From positions 378,962 to 442,961 of the forward strand of contig JNVV01000031.1 in NCBI GenBank assembly GCA_000733355.1: a stretch of 64,000 nucleotides of DNA. Reading direction: 5' to 3'. This DNA comes from Falciphora oryzae. Lineage: Eukaryota; Ascomycota; Sordariomycetes; Magnaporthales; Magnaporthaceae. The notes under the pieces are model-generated. The model saw only the letters and a program-made list of their open reading frames with translations, had not been told where the DNA came from and searched no databases. A program made the position numbers and the translations under genes. Shown here piece after piece: positions 23,084 to 34,062 of this stretch; position 1 is the stretch's first letter, and each line of letters begins with the position of its first letter.

Positions 23084-24415
23084 ATGGCAGACGACGAAGA
23101 TGATTTCGACATATATGACTTTGACCCGCCAGAAGATTCCGAGGATGAAGGGGCGGGCCCGGGCAGGTCTGTCCGAGAGGAATACGACTGCCCTCTGTAC
23201 CTGCCCGCATCGGACAAGGGGGATGGGGGCAAGGTGTACGTCCCGGCAGGCCAAGACGAGAAGGTCAACTACCAGGTTCTCAAAAAGCTCGGGACGGGGA
23301 AGTCATTTGCGGTTTTCAGCATCTGGGATCTCAACAAGAAAAGGAAGATGGCGATGAAGGTTCCATCCGAGCCGCTGCCGCGCAAAAACGCATCCCGAAA
23401 GGACAGAGAGTACTACGATGAAAAGTCCGATTCGCTCTGGAGGGAGGCCAACAATCTCTTGCATCTCCAGGACCATATCAGCGAGTGGAAGTCAGGGATC
23501 TCGAGTCGCGACAACAACAACCCCGCGATGACCAATGCCGAGATGGGCATTGCGGCGGTGGAAGCGGCCAGCGTTGACGCCGATCGAGACGAATACGACT
23601 ACATGTGGCACAGGTCGATCAAGCGGGAGACTCGATTCAGCTGGGTGCTGGAGAACGCCCACTCCGGCGACGACTCTGTTCTGCCGGCGACGCACTTCAT
23701 CTTGTGCAATGCCGACACGATGAAGAACCTTAGGGAGAAGTGTATTAAAGAAGGCGTCAGAATCCCCGCCGGGTTCAGTGCGAGGTGCATGCTGCACTTG
23801 TTCCACGCCTGGAACAACACGGTTGGCTCGCGGGAGCTGGGCCTCTTCCAGAGCGACCACGCGGAGGCCAACGTGTTTCTCCATTCCGCCGACGCTCAGC
23901 AATACCCAGACTGCTACCTCGGAGACTTCGGCGACAGCATAGAATGCGAGCACGGGACACCCGATTGGCGAAGGGCAATCCTGGCATACTTCGATAAGCT
24001 CGTCAACCGCGAAGTGCTCCAGCAGCAACTTCAGACTACAGCGACGCAGCCGCTTGATTGGGACACAAGGCTTTGGGGGCACATTAGGCAGGTGATGGCC
24101 CAATTCATGCAGAGCCTGATGGACAAGCACCTTGACTGCCGTGCCTGGGTGCTCGTGCGTCTCATCAACGAAACCGCGGATCGCTTTGCGGATCTGGAGC
24201 GACAGGCAAGCCGCGAACCGACGCAGGACAGTCTCAAGCACGATTTCCTGAGGATTGTGCAGCAATTAAAGGAGCCAATGTGCGAGATCCTGACCTTTCC
24301 ATCGGCTGATCGGTGCGAACAAGAGATGATGACAGGTACGCTCGTGGGCCTGCCGGACACATGCAACCCAGTTGGGCTTGGAACGGGGAGGAAGCTTTCC
24401 GGGGTTGATGGATGA
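23084..24415 (+). CDS. Atypical protein-kinase-like protein
   Basis: A single exon of 443 residues starts at MADDEDDFDIYDFD. An in-frame ATG at 22976 would add 36 basic residues but lies too close to the TATA-like box near 22941. An acidic N-terminus precedes a kinase-like fold: LKKLGTGKSFAVFSIWD in place of the glycine loop, a candidate beta-3 lysine in KMAMKVPSE, QSDHAEANVFL for the catalytic loop and YLGDFGDS for the DFG motif. The catalytic Asp and Asn are kept (D-H-A-E-A-N), but the usual HR before the Asp is QS, and the Lys two after it is Ala. A long insertion rich in Asp and Asn lies between the lobes. Such divergent kinase-like proteins are common in ascomycete accessory regions. Activity is uncertain. 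A possible donor (GTACGC after ATGACAG) near the end leaves room for an altered C-terminus. Confidence 0.75.
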   Translation: MADDEDDFDIYDFDPPEDSEDEGAGPGRSVREEYDCPLYLPASDKGDGGKVYVPAGQDEKVNYQVLKKLGTGKSFAVFSIWDLNKKRKMAMKVPSEPLPRKNASRKDREYYDEKSDSLWREANNLLHLQDHISEWKSGISSRDNNNPAMTNAEMGIAAVEAASVDADRDEYDYMWHRSIKRETRFSWVLENAHSGDDSVLPATHFILCNADTMKNLREKCIKEGVRIPAGFSARCMLHLFHAWNNTVGSRELGLFQSDHAEANVFLHSADAQQYPDCYLGDFGDSIECEHGTPDWRRAILAYFDKLVNREVLQQQLQTTATQPLDWDTRLWGHIRQVMAQFMQSLMDKHLDCRAWVLVRLINETADRFADLERQASREPTQDSLKHDFLRIVQQLKEPMCEILTFPSADRCEQEMMTGTLVGLPDTCNPVGLGTGRKLSGVDG

Positions 24416-25669
24416 GCCGTAGCAATGGCGGAAGGGCAGCAGCGGCGGCGGCGACTTCGGGCTGGTTAGGTGCCCGCCCTATCAATTTGTGCCAAGGGAT
24501 CTGCCGACGGGTCTGCATCATCGCGGGGAGAGATCTTGGACGGCGCCAGCTCGTTTTTGGATTTGGTGTAATTTGTGTGTTTGTTGGGCTGGATCTCCTT
24601 ATCTTCTCGCTCGGATTTGTGTGCTTTTGGAATTTGTACTGGTGGCACGGCTTGGGACTGTTCTTGCTTGGATCTGTTGGTTGTGTTTTGTTGGAGATGC
24701 CTTCAGTTTTGGGTTGGTTTGACGCGCCCTGCGGTCCTAATTTTGGAAATAATTGGTAGTGTTGGCTTTCTAGTCTCTTTTGGGTACGTCAACGGTTCCC
24801 AATGCTTTTTTCTCCGCATATGCCTTGCTTAGTAGCCATGTCGAGCCTACAGAAATGATGGCTCTGTTGGTGAAAAGACGCTGCGCGCTCGTCACAGCCG
24901 AAGCCAACACGCTAGCGGTTCCTGCAGGCAAGAACAGTCTCAAGCGTCTTGGCATCAGCCCCCTGAAATTGCAGAAATTCCGCTCTGAAAAAAAAAAAAA
25001 AAAAAGGACACAAGCAGTCACGTTCATCATTGGGCCCCCAGTCACTACCCACCGCCCCGATAATACGATGCACGCATCGACGCTGTGTGGCCCGACCGAC
25101 ATGGCGCTATCGAGCGCCATCCAGCCCTCCCCTGGCAGGGAGCTGTGGTGCGGCTGATAATGGTGGAGCTCAAGCCGGCCGAACTCGGCTCTTGCTGCCA
25201 GTTGTGGCGAGCGGAAGCCCCTGAGCAATTCCAACATGACATCCATACCCCAGGTTCGGACGCACAGCATTGATGGGCCCGCAACCACAGCCAGCCGTTC
25301 GCTGGCAGGATCTTCAGCCGGCGCACAGCCCTATGCACTGAAATTCGCAATACCAGCAAATATAGGCATCTCCCGAAAGGGCTGCCAAGTCCGGCGGCTG
25401 TGCCGCACTTGTGATGCGAGGAGACAACAGCACCCGAATTGGGTGGTGTCCTGACTCTGTCCATATTAGTCTCCTCCATCCAGCTGCCCCTATCGTCGGA
25501 CTTAAAATCCAGCCAAACCCGCCCACGAGGGCTATGATGCTACACTCCATCTCTTGTTCAGCCAGCACACTCCGGTCATTCATTCTCCAAGTCAGGAGCT
25601 CAGAGCCGTAATAATACCCCTGAGCAGGTGCACAAACAAACCCACGAGGAAGCCTCTACGACCTGAAAG
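24416..25669. other. Intergenic region with poly(A) tract
   Basis: About 1.25 kb between same-strand genes. A run of 18 A lies at 24988-25005. The first 300 bases are T-rich with repeated TTGG/TTTG words, likely a 3' UTR. No gene is supported. Confidence 0.5.
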
Positions 25670-26856
25670 ATGCGCACAAGCCTGAACTTGATGGGCCTCC
25701 TGGCCGCGGCCGGGTCGACCGTTGTCTCGGCGGCCTGTGTTACGCCGGACACACCGCTTCCCGACACCATCCTAGAGCCGTTCCGGATCCAGTACCAGAA
25801 CGCATCTTACCCTGCCGTCCACAGGCAGCACATGAACGCCAAGCTTGCCGGTGGTGGCGATCGCCACCTGTTCACCGACCCCGTCGGCGACAAGATATAT
25901 AACATGACCCTGGTGGATGGCGCCATCACCAACACCTGGGCCGAGGGCACCGTCCGGGCCGTCATTGGCGGCGAGCACAGCGACATCGACAACACGGACA
26001 AGATCTTCATGACGGGCCGCAACAACCCGCTCGCCATCTTCAAGCCGACCTGGGGCTGCGATCCTGACACCAACCAGCCACAGGTCGAGTTGATCTTCCA
26101 GGGTCATCGCAAGGGGAGCACCTGGGTTCCTGGCGGCTGGGCTTGTATCAGGCCCACGTATGACGGCGCTTACGAATTCCGCTATTACCCGCCTGGCAAC
26201 ACCGGTGAGTTGTGCTGCTGGTCTCCCGTGTGCTCGTTGAGGCCTTTTTGCAGCTTTGTTCATCCGCTGACCAAACGAACCCATCTATTATAGCCAACGA
26301 CCCGAACAAATTCTGCGTCAAGGTGACCCTGGTCGCCCTGGTGTCCCAGCCCCCCACCGGCTTGACCACGACGCAGACGACCACCACCTCGGCGACCACT
26401 ACCGTCACCACCCCCTCTCCCACCACCCTCTCCACCGTGACGACCACGGGCCCCGCCAACCCCAGCGCCACTGGCAAGTTCACCGACATGACGGCCATGG
26501 GCTACGCCTTCCAGGGCTGCGCGCCCGAGGAGCGCGCGGCGGGCGACGAGGCGGGCCGGACCCTGACTGGCGCCAGACTCAGCGGCGCCGACATGACCAA
26601 CGAGAAGTGCCTCGAGTACTGCAGCTCCAAGGGCTTCAAGCTAGCAGGCACCGAGTACCGCCGCGAGTGCTACTGCGGCAACACCATCTCCAAGCCGGCG
26701 ACCCGCCAGCCCGGCACCAGCGTGGCCAGCCTGGCGGGCTGCTCGTCCACCTGCGTCGGAAACACGGCCCAGATCTGCGGAGGCTCGTCCTGGCTGAGCC
26801 TGTACAAGAAGTGCGAGGCCGGCGAGGCCTGCGTGAACGCAGCGTTCACCTCGTAA
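25670..26856 (+). CDS. Secreted WSC-domain protein
   Basis: Two exons (25670-26204, 26294-26856; donor GTGAGT, acceptor TATAG) encode 365 residues. A signal peptide (MRTSLNLMGLLAAAGSTVVSA) is followed by a conserved-looking beta-rich module of about 170 residues with PTWGCDPDTNQPQVELIFQG, then a Thr/Ser-rich linker (TTTQTTTTSATTTVTT), probably O-mannosylated. A C-terminal WSC domain of about 100 residues carries eight or more Cys, including KCLEYCSSKG, RRECYCGN and AQICGGSSWLSLYKK. WSC domains bind polysaccharide and occur in fungal wall sensors and carbohydrate-active enzymes. No transmembrane segment or GPI signal is seen at the C-terminus, so it is probably a secreted or wall-associated binding protein rather than a stress sensor. 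Confidence 0.88.
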
Positions 26857-27705
26857 ATGGGTGCGGGCTGCATATGTGCGTTGCGTCGACGGGCGATTGC
26901 CCCTTGATTCAGGGGTCAGCTTGTAAGCTATTAGTCTCGAGATAATTCCATAATTGGGCATTGCGACCAGATTTCCCTACCCTCGTCCCCCATCACTCGA
27001 GTATATCTGTGATTTGGCCAAGCATCGTTGATCTACACAGCGTGTCTAGCGCCAATGGTGGACTCTGTTGTCTGTGCCTTGAGCCTCCGCTAGACCGGGC
27101 AATGTGCTGAATTTTGGATCAACCCAAACAAGCTTTCTGAACAGGCATCTTTCTGCCTGATCCTACCAAGACCCTGTATTCGCAGACCGATGAAAAGTCA
27201 ATTGTTCATCAGCTTTTGCTTTGTGACACTGCCAATTTCGGGGGTGACTTTGACCACCGCCAGGCCACAACACCAAGGCAAAGACTCAACTGCACCTGGC
27301 AACGAAGAAACCCTGGGGTGTGGATTCTCTGCCGTTCGTCTAACAAAAGAGGTCCCTGTATCTAAGGCTATTGCAGACAATGGATGACACTCCATTTCAG
27401 AAAAAAAGCATGGAATTCCAGGGAATTACACAAAAACAAAGGATGTTGTTACGACGAGATATTGGGCACAGAACCGATTCGATAGATATAATACGGATGA
27501 TGTGACTTCTCTGCCGTGGCTACGACGGCCCGAAAAGTTACAGCTCTCTCAGCCCATGTATTCATCAGACTCGGCAAGCGAAGACTACACAAATACAGCT
27601 CACAGCATCAACATACAGGCTTCGTAGCAAGAAAACAGGACACACGCCTTTTCGCCACTCAGTTCGACACCCAAGAAACCACTTCTACTTCCCATTGGCA
27701 AGATA
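26857..27705. other. Intergenic region
   Basis: About 850 bases with no supported gene. A 65-codon plus-strand ORF at 27190-27387 begins with a short hydrophobic stretch (MKSQLFISFCFVTLPISG), but it has no other sign of being real. Confidence 0.4.
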
Positions 27706-28290
27706 GTGTCCCATCGGAAGGCCATCTTCATCCGCTTCGACCGCAACCCGCGGATGGCCGTCCAGGTCCTCGGCCCGGCCGGAAGAGGAAAGCAGCACAC
27801 GGCCCTCCGAGTCCGACAGGTCCAAGGCCCAGCCGAGCTCGCGAGCACGGAGATGGTCCTGAAATTCTCAAGGGCCGAGACGTTCGGCGAGGACTCAGGC
27901 CTGAGGCGGGAGGCCCGACTTATGCGCCTTCTACGCGACACGCCCTCCGGGGCCGCCGAGGCTTGCGACGACAACAACATCACCAGGCTGCTCGCGGCCC
28001 GCACCGACATCCGGAGCAGCCCGACCCCAGAACCGGCAGACACGCGGGCGACCTCGTCTGCACCCTGTGAAACCTCTGCAACGGGGGCGACCTCCACGAG
28101 CTGCTGCGGCGCCGCGTCGGCGAGTAGGTTGTGTTCCCCGCCGCCGTCGGCGCCAGGGTGGTTCGTGGCTCGCCGGCAACGTGCCGACGGAGACGCCAGG
28201 GCCTGCCTTTGTTGGAGAACTGAGGAAGCCCGCCGAGGCACTGCCTACATCTTGCGCCATCTTGTAGAAGGGAGATGAGCACTAGGCTGC
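27706..28290 (+). pseudogene. Remnant of a protein-kinase-like gene
   Basis: One frame shows a possible N-lobe: VQVLGPAGRGKQHTALRV, then EMVLKFSRAETFGEDSG and LRREARLMRLLRD, resembling a nucleotide loop, a beta-3 Lys and an alpha-C helix. The match then moves between frames: NNITRLLAARTDI is followed, after a stop codon, by CNGGDLHELLRRRVGE, which looks like the hinge and alpha-D of a kinase. Nothing resembling a C-lobe (HRD, DFG) follows. The pattern fits a 3'-truncated, frame-broken copy of a kinase-like gene. Codon use is GC-rich, like the active genes. An intron-containing intact gene is not ruled out, but no splice set rescues it by eye. Confidence 0.5.
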
Positions 28291-28560
28291 AGATCATGAT
28301 GCATTATCAGCTATGGGTATTTATCATTTACAGATTGCTTGTTTTCGTCATGATCTTATGGGATAAAGGGCTAGAGAGGGTCAAAAATAGACATGGCGTA
28401 TCTGGAAGAATGAGTTGGAGACAAAAATAAAGGCGGAAGATGCATATGATTAGAGTACATTCGTGATCAAGACAATGGAACGCGATTCCAAGGACAGACA
28501 ACCCCATAACCGGATGCTCTGGGGGAACATAGGAAAGATAAATAAGAAAAAAACGTCAAG

Positions 28561-31194
28561 TCATATATCCACCTCCTCCTCGTCCAGAAAGCCCAAACCA
28601 CTGTCATACCGTCTCCTCTTTTTCGTCCTGACAGGGGAGCCAGGGGATGGTTCGGCAGGGGATTCAGGGGTCACTCCAGCATCGTCGCCCAGGCCAGCAC
28701 CGCTACCACTTCTCCTCCTGGCACTGCCCGCGTCAAACAAGCCGCCGGGCCGGACCGCACTCGCAGGCGTGCCGTCCGTCATGCTCTTGGCAGCCGAGCT
28801 TGGCGCGCTCCTTGAGGTCCTCGTCCCCTTGGGCGTGGCGGACAGAAACTCCTGCCCAATGGCGACGACCCTCTCTAGCTGGGCCTTCATGGCGTCAACG
28901 GCGGACTTGGCCGCGTCCTGCTCGTCGCACAGGCGGTCCTCAAGCCGCTCGGCGTCGGCGCGCAGGTGAGCGATGGTCTCGTGCGCCGCCCGGAGCGTCT
29001 CGTTAACCCGCTCGACCTCCCCTCTCAGCTCGGCGACGCGCGCGTCGCGCAGCGCTAGCTGCCGCCCGTGGTTGATGTTGAGGGCGCGCGTCTGGTCGTT
29101 ATGGACCTTGGCCGCAAGCGCGGCGTCAGCGCCCGCGGTCGCCAGAGCCACGCGCAAGTCGCCGGCCTCGGCGATCGCTGCAGCGAGCTTTGCTTCAAGG
29201 GCGCCGACGGCGGCGTCCTTCTCCGCGGCAGACGCGGCGAGCTTTTCCTCGAGGGCGCCGACGGCGGCGTTCTTCTCTGCGGCGGAGGCCGCGAGCTCGT
29301 CCTCCTTGGCGCGGGCCGAGTCCTTCAGGCGCTGCTCGCACTCGTCGAGGGCGGCGAGGCGCTGCGTCTCGACGCGCTCGACAAGCTTCTCGAGCTCGGC
29401 CGCGTCGCGCGCGTAGCTGGCCGCCGCGCCCTTGAGGCGGTCCAGGCCGACCTGCAGCTCGGCGACGGCCGCGTCGCGGGCGGACAGGTCCGCCTTGAGG
29501 GAGGCGACCTCCTTGCCCAGGTCGTCGGCGACGTCGACGCGCGCGGCGAGCTGCCGCCGGAGCGAGAGCTCCTGGGCGTGGTACTCGTCGATGGTGCTCT
29601 CGTCCTCGCGCGTGCGTTTGGAGAGGTCGCGGAGCCGCGCGAGGAGCAGGTCCAGGACGGCGGCGCCGGCCGAGGTCAGAGGGAGGGCGACCTCGCCCGG
29701 CGTGAGGTACTCGAGCTCGAGGCGGGCCGTGCGGAACGCAGAAGCGAGAGAGGTGACAATCTCGCCCGCGTCGGAGCCCTGGAAGCCAAGGCTTGAGAGG
29801 GAGGAAGACAGGGAGAGCAGCGCCGCAGAGCGGTCCGAGACCGTGGTTAGAAGCGCGGTGAGGCGAGCCTCGAGGGCCGGGTCTGGCGAGGATGGGTTTG
29901 CGGCCGTGGCGGCGGCGATGGCGTCACTGTCCGTCAATGCTGTTGTGGTGGGCGTAAAGGTTGCCATTTGCTCCGACGCGCGAGTAGCGAGCGACTGGTA
30001 CGCCTTGAGCGTCGTTGTGATCTTGGCGACCTCGAGCTGCAGTGACACGAGCTCCTCCTCCAGTACCTGTTTGTCCGGGTCAGGCAAGCTCGCCTGCACG
30101 CTGCTACTGTTGGAACGTGGGGTGGGGGAACGCAGAGAGCTCGGTGTGCACGGCGCCATGGCGGCGAGAGGGCTGGTCGCCGGTGGCGTCAGAAATGACC
30201 CGGCTCCCGTCACTGGAGCCCCTTTTCTAGTGCTGCGAGAGGGTGTGCTGCAGTGCAAGTCCGCCATAGTCACGTCGCCGAACACGTCGTCATCTTCGTC
30301 GTCGTCGCCGTTGGCTGAATGGTCGGCGGGGAAGCTGCCGACGTCCATCATGGAGTAGTCCTCGGCAGAAAAGGGGTCCCTCGCCACCAGAGTCCAGTCG
30401 TGCCGTTGGGTAGGATCAGCAGCATCGGGGACGCCAGGCTTGGAGGCACGGCCTGAGAGCTGCCGCCTCAAATCAGCGACCTCACGCTCCAGGTCGAAGA
30501 TGCGCTCCGTGTCGCCCACCACGGTGTCGACCGTCTCGTCGGGGTCGAAGGCGGGGGATTCTTGTTGCTGCTGCCGTTGGACGTCGCGTAGTCGTTGCTG
30601 GGACTCACGCAGCTGGAGTATCTCTGCATCCTTATAAGCAAGGTCGCTCTTGAGCCTCCGTAGCTCGGCCGCCCGCCTCTTCTTTTCAGCCTGGATGGTG
30701 TTCATCTCCTCGCTCAGCCCATTCCGGCGGATGCGCCGTTTGACGCGCCCATCGAGCACCTGCCGGAGAGGAACAATCGTGACATCTCCACTGAACGGAG
30801 ACGAAGGGCTGTCGAGGCCAAGCCCTGAGCCTCGCCTACTCCCCGCCGGCGCACTTGACGGCCTGCCTGGAGTTGAGTGCCGCCTCTTCGGTGCCGCCAA
30901 TGAGGTCCGCCGCACCATTGGCGTCAGTCCCGTAGACGAGGTAGACTCATTCGACAGGAGCTGGTCAAGAGCCGGGCCGGGATCGGAGAACCTGACCTTC
31001 TTCCGTGGCCGGCCTCGTTTCCGCGGGGTTGAAGCTATTGAACCCGTTGAATCTGATGGCGTGGGAAGACATGATGATGATGCCGGAGAGTGTTGTAGCT
31101 TGCTGGACTGGACCGTGGAGGTGCTGACTTGAAGTCCTGTGCTGGAGCGTCGCGTCCTCCGCAGCGCGATTGGAAGATCTGTGTTGTCCCCCAT
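28561..31194 (-). CDS. AT-hook, coiled-coil nuclear protein of unknown function
   Basis: A single exon of 877 residues. An AT-hook core (RKRGRPRKKVRFSDPG, residues about 58-73) predicts minor-groove DNA binding. A Ser/Pro-rich basic stretch and a bipartite-like basic segment (RVKRRIRRNG) lead into a first coiled coil (about 165-255). An acidic patch (DDDEDDDVFGDV) and a long second coiled-coil region (about 380-780) follow, Ala/Leu/Glu-rich, with an internal near-repeat of 'AASAAEK-AAVGALE-KLA'. The C-terminus is basic then acidic (KKRRRYDSG, then DEEEVDI). This looks like a structural chromatin, kinetochore or nuclear-periphery protein, but no known family is recognised with confidence. Confidence 0.82.
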   Translation of the reverse strand: MGDNTDLPIALRRTRRSSTGLQVSTSTVQSSKLQHSPASSSCLPTPSDSTGSIASTPRKRGRPRKKVRFSDPGPALDQLLSNESTSSTGLTPMVRRTSLAAPKRRHSTPGRPSSAPAGSRRGSGLGLDSPSSPFSGDVTIVPLRQVLDGRVKRRIRRNGLSEEMNTIQAEKKRRAAELRRLKSDLAYKDAEILQLRESQQRLRDVQRQQQQESPAFDPDETVDTVVGDTERIFDLEREVADLRRQLSGRASKPGVPDAADPTQRHDWTLVARDPFSAEDYSMMDVGSFPADHSANGDDDEDDDVFGDVTMADLHCSTPSRSTRKGAPVTGAGSFLTPPATSPLAAMAPCTPSSLRSPTPRSNSSSVQASLPDPDKQVLEEELVSLQLEVAKITTTLKAYQSLATRASEQMATFTPTTTALTDSDAIAAATAANPSSPDPALEARLTALLTTVSDRSAALLSLSSSLSSLGFQGSDAGEIVTSLASAFRTARLELEYLTPGEVALPLTSAGAAVLDLLLARLRDLSKRTREDESTIDEYHAQELSLRRQLAARVDVADDLGKEVASLKADLSARDAAVAELQVGLDRLKGAAASYARDAAELEKLVERVETQRLAALDECEQRLKDSARAKEDELAASAAEKNAAVGALEEKLAASAAEKDAAVGALEAKLAAAIAEAGDLRVALATAGADAALAAKVHNDQTRALNINHGRQLALRDARVAELRGEVERVNETLRAAHETIAHLRADAERLEDRLCDEQDAAKSAVDAMKAQLERVVAIGQEFLSATPKGTRTSRSAPSSAAKSMTDGTPASAVRPGGLFDAGSARRRSGSGAGLGDDAGVTPESPAEPSPGSPVRTKKRRRYDSGLGFLDEEEVDI

Positions 31195-32418
31195 GCTGGT
31201 GGAGAGTGCACTTGCGGTCGCCGCGGTGGTGGCCTAGTGTCGCCGATGTCGTGCAGAGTGGGAGCCACAGCGGGAATGGATATCGAAGGCCTTCCTTGCA
31301 TGTAAGCCGCCCGGCTTTCGAGGCCTCGTGGATGTGGTGTGCGGATGTGTATGATGCGGGACAAAACAAAAACAACAGATCCATGTGCGTCGCGGATTCG
31401 CCAGCTATTATTGCTGCCCGGCCATCCGTCCCCTCCTTCAGGGGCTCCACGATGTGCACGCAGCGAATAGTTGCCCCTGGTGGTTTGTTTACTCACAGAC
31501 TGCCAATAGCAGCTTAGCGTCGTTGGGCCCAACCCCGCTGGCCGCTGGCCCGCCGGCCCAACTGCCGCCCAGGGCCAATCAATCGCCATCTTTCAGGGCT
31601 CACCAAACGGCCAGCAGGAGTGTCTTGTGTCGCGTTGGGCACACCTGCACACGCTGCCACGTTGAACGGGTGCGTTGTCGTGCAAATGACGGCTGCATGC
31701 CGATTGATGCCGGGGCGGCCCTTGGCTTGATCCATCGCGTTCCTGGCTGTGCACACCTGGGAGTCACCCACTTGGGCAGGGGCGTGAATTCGGGTATGAA
31801 AACCCAACCTCGTTGTTCACGCTCCTTCGCTGGTCGAAGCAGTGGCCACCGCAGCCACAATCTGGGTCGCGTGTTTCTGCTTGGTGGTCGTTTCTGGGGC
31901 GACGGCTATCTCAATTATTTCGCAATTGAAAAGAGAGCAAGATGAACGAGACTCCAAACTCAATCGTCACAATCAGTAGGTGGAAGCCCTAGAGACCAAA
32001 CCGGAGGCGCCCGTCCTTATTCGATGGCACCAAGTGGCCCATTAAAAGCAGGTGCTTGGCTTCTTTTCTTCATGTTCGGAGCCGAGCTGGCCCGTCGGCG
32101 ATTACCTAGCCTCGGAGGATGCCAGCCAGACGGATGCTCTTTGCTTTCCTTCCTCAGCCTGCGCCGCTGACATGACGGTCCTCAGTGGATGCGCTGTCCG
32201 GCACCAGACCGGAGGTCCGAATGGGCTCTGGCTGATTCCCAGCGGCCTTCTGCCTGGGCCCGATTGTTGCTTTGCTTGATTTTCATCATATTGCCTCCTT
32301 TCTCTGCTCTTTCGTGATCAAAATCGATCGCGCGACGTCTCAATCTTGTCAAGATCCGTGGGTACCTGTCTTTGTTGATCGAGATACTTATCCCCGAAAG
32401 ACGCCCCTCCTCGCCGCG
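31195..32418. other. Intergenic region between divergent genes
   Basis: About 1.2 kb containing the promoters of the AT-hook gene and the FSH hydrolase gene. No supported gene, LTR end or tandem repeat was seen. Confidence 0.5.
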
Positions 32419-33228
32419 ATGCCTCACCCCAGCGCCGACCCGACGTTGGCCCTCCCCCGCATCCTCTGCCTGCACGGCGGCGGCGTCAACGGCGACGTGT
32501 TCCGCCTGCAGATGCGCGCCATCGCCTCGCATCTCTCGGGCCGCTTCCGCCTCGTCTTCGCCGACGGGCCCTTCATCTGCCCCGCCCACCCGGCCATCGC
32601 GTCCGTCTACGGCGGCCACGGCCCCTTCCGCCGCTGGCTGCGCTGGCTGCCCGAGCACCCGGCCGTCGACGCCGAAACCGCCGCCGCCGAGGTCCGCTAC
32701 CAGTTCCGCACCGCCATGGAGGACGACGACCGCGCCGGCGCCACGGGGGAGTGGGTCGCCCTGCTCGGCTTCAGCCAGGGCGCCAAGATCGCCGCCAGCC
32801 TGCTGCTGGCCCAGCAGGCGCTCGAGGCCAAGAGGGTCGCGCCCGCAGCCGACAGCCCGAAGAAGGTGCGGTGGCGGTTCGGCGTCGTCATGGCCGGGCG
32901 CGCGCCGCTCGTGCGCCTCGACGAAGGCATGGGCAGCATACAAGGCGTGCAAGAGGCTTCGGGCATCGGCGCCGAGTTTACGAACTGGGCCGAGGTGGAC
33001 GACAAGGGTGGGGATCATATCCTCCGGATCCCAACTGTGCACATTCACGGACTCAAGGATCCTGGCTTGGGCTTGCATCGGCGCCTGCTGAATGAGTACT
33101 GCGAGAAGGAGTCGGTGCGCTTAGTCGAGTGGGATGGGGACCACAGGATCCCCATCAAGGGGCCGGATGTTCAAGCCGTCACGGCTGAGATACTGAGGCT
33201 TGCGGACGACCTTGGGATCGATAGGTGA
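32419..33228 (+). CDS. FSH-type serine hydrolase
   Basis: A single exon of 269 residues starts at MPHPSADPTLALPRILCLHGGG; upstream in-frame codons look like 5' UTR. It is an alpha/beta hydrolase of the FSH1 family: oxyanion-region LCLHGGGVNGDVF, nucleophile elbow LLGFSQGAKIA (Ser), an Asp in HIHGLKDPGL and a His in WDGDHRIPI, all in the expected order. Length and architecture match fungal FSH hydrolases, some of which release polyketides from synthases (LovG type) while others are general esterases. No synthase lies nearby, so a housekeeping or detoxifying esterase role is as likely. Confidence 0.9.
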   Translation: MPHPSADPTLALPRILCLHGGGVNGDVFRLQMRAIASHLSGRFRLVFADGPFICPAHPAIASVYGGHGPFRRWLRWLPEHPAVDAETAAAEVRYQFRTAMEDDDRAGATGEWVALLGFSQGAKIAASLLLAQQALEAKRVAPAADSPKKVRWRFGVVMAGRAPLVRLDEGMGSIQGVQEASGIGAEFTNWAEVDDKGGDHILRIPTVHIHGLKDPGLGLHRRLLNEYCEKESVRLVEWDGDHRIPIKGPDVQAVTAEILRLADDLGIDR

Positions 33229-34062
33229 TAATGGTGTGGTGGTGGCATTTCTTTGGCGTCTCGGTTCCCTGGTTACCTGGATAGGCTACCTGGATTTGTT
33301 GTTATTCTCTTCTTGCTTCCTTGCGGGCCATCCTCGACGTCGGTCAAGAGTCGATTTCCCGAGCACCATTAGTCAAACTTATTTCTCATCTCTTCTGCTC
33401 ATCTCCGCGGCATTTGCATCGCGCCCTCTGATGCCCGGACTCCTGGAGCATTGGTGGATTCTCCTAGTCGTAATACCCTGGGCCAGACTCGGCCGGTTTC
33501 GGGCCGAGGTGAGTTCTGGGCCATGATTGCTCGACGCCACCCGGCGCCTTCGTGACCATGGTAGGAGCACATTCCGTGCATCCGTGGTTTTACTGCAGGC
33601 GCAGAGTCGATAGCGTCAACGACGGACAGAACCTTAATCGTCGAGCTAAGCCTAAAGTGAGGCCCATCCGCAATGGATGTCAGGCCTCTTGATTGATTGG
33701 CCAGAGGTTGTGTGCTTGGGTTCGTCAGTGTCACTGATGTTTGCTGATTGGCTGGGGCGATTTCTCTCAGGCAAGAGATTTTTCGGGGTCCGTCAATAGC
33801 CTGCGTCGCCTGTGGCTTCTCATTGGTGTCACGAGACAGAGGCTCGCTGTAAGCGGAACTACGCCCCGTCACGGCATCTTGGCAGAGCCACTTGAGGTCC
33901 ACCAGCCTTCTAGGACAGCGACTCCCTCAGGCACATGCACCGAAGATAAATGTCCTCTGAATCCCCTCGAGTTCTGTAGATATTCATCCTTGCCTCCAGC
34001 TTCGACATCTGATCCAACGAGATTACAAACAACAAGAGACCCAGCCACGCCTCCTCTTCGAT
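33229..34062. other. Intergenic region upstream of the ACR3 gene
   Basis: About 830 bases. It contains the putative promoter of the arsenite transporter gene. No gene is supported. Confidence 0.45.
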
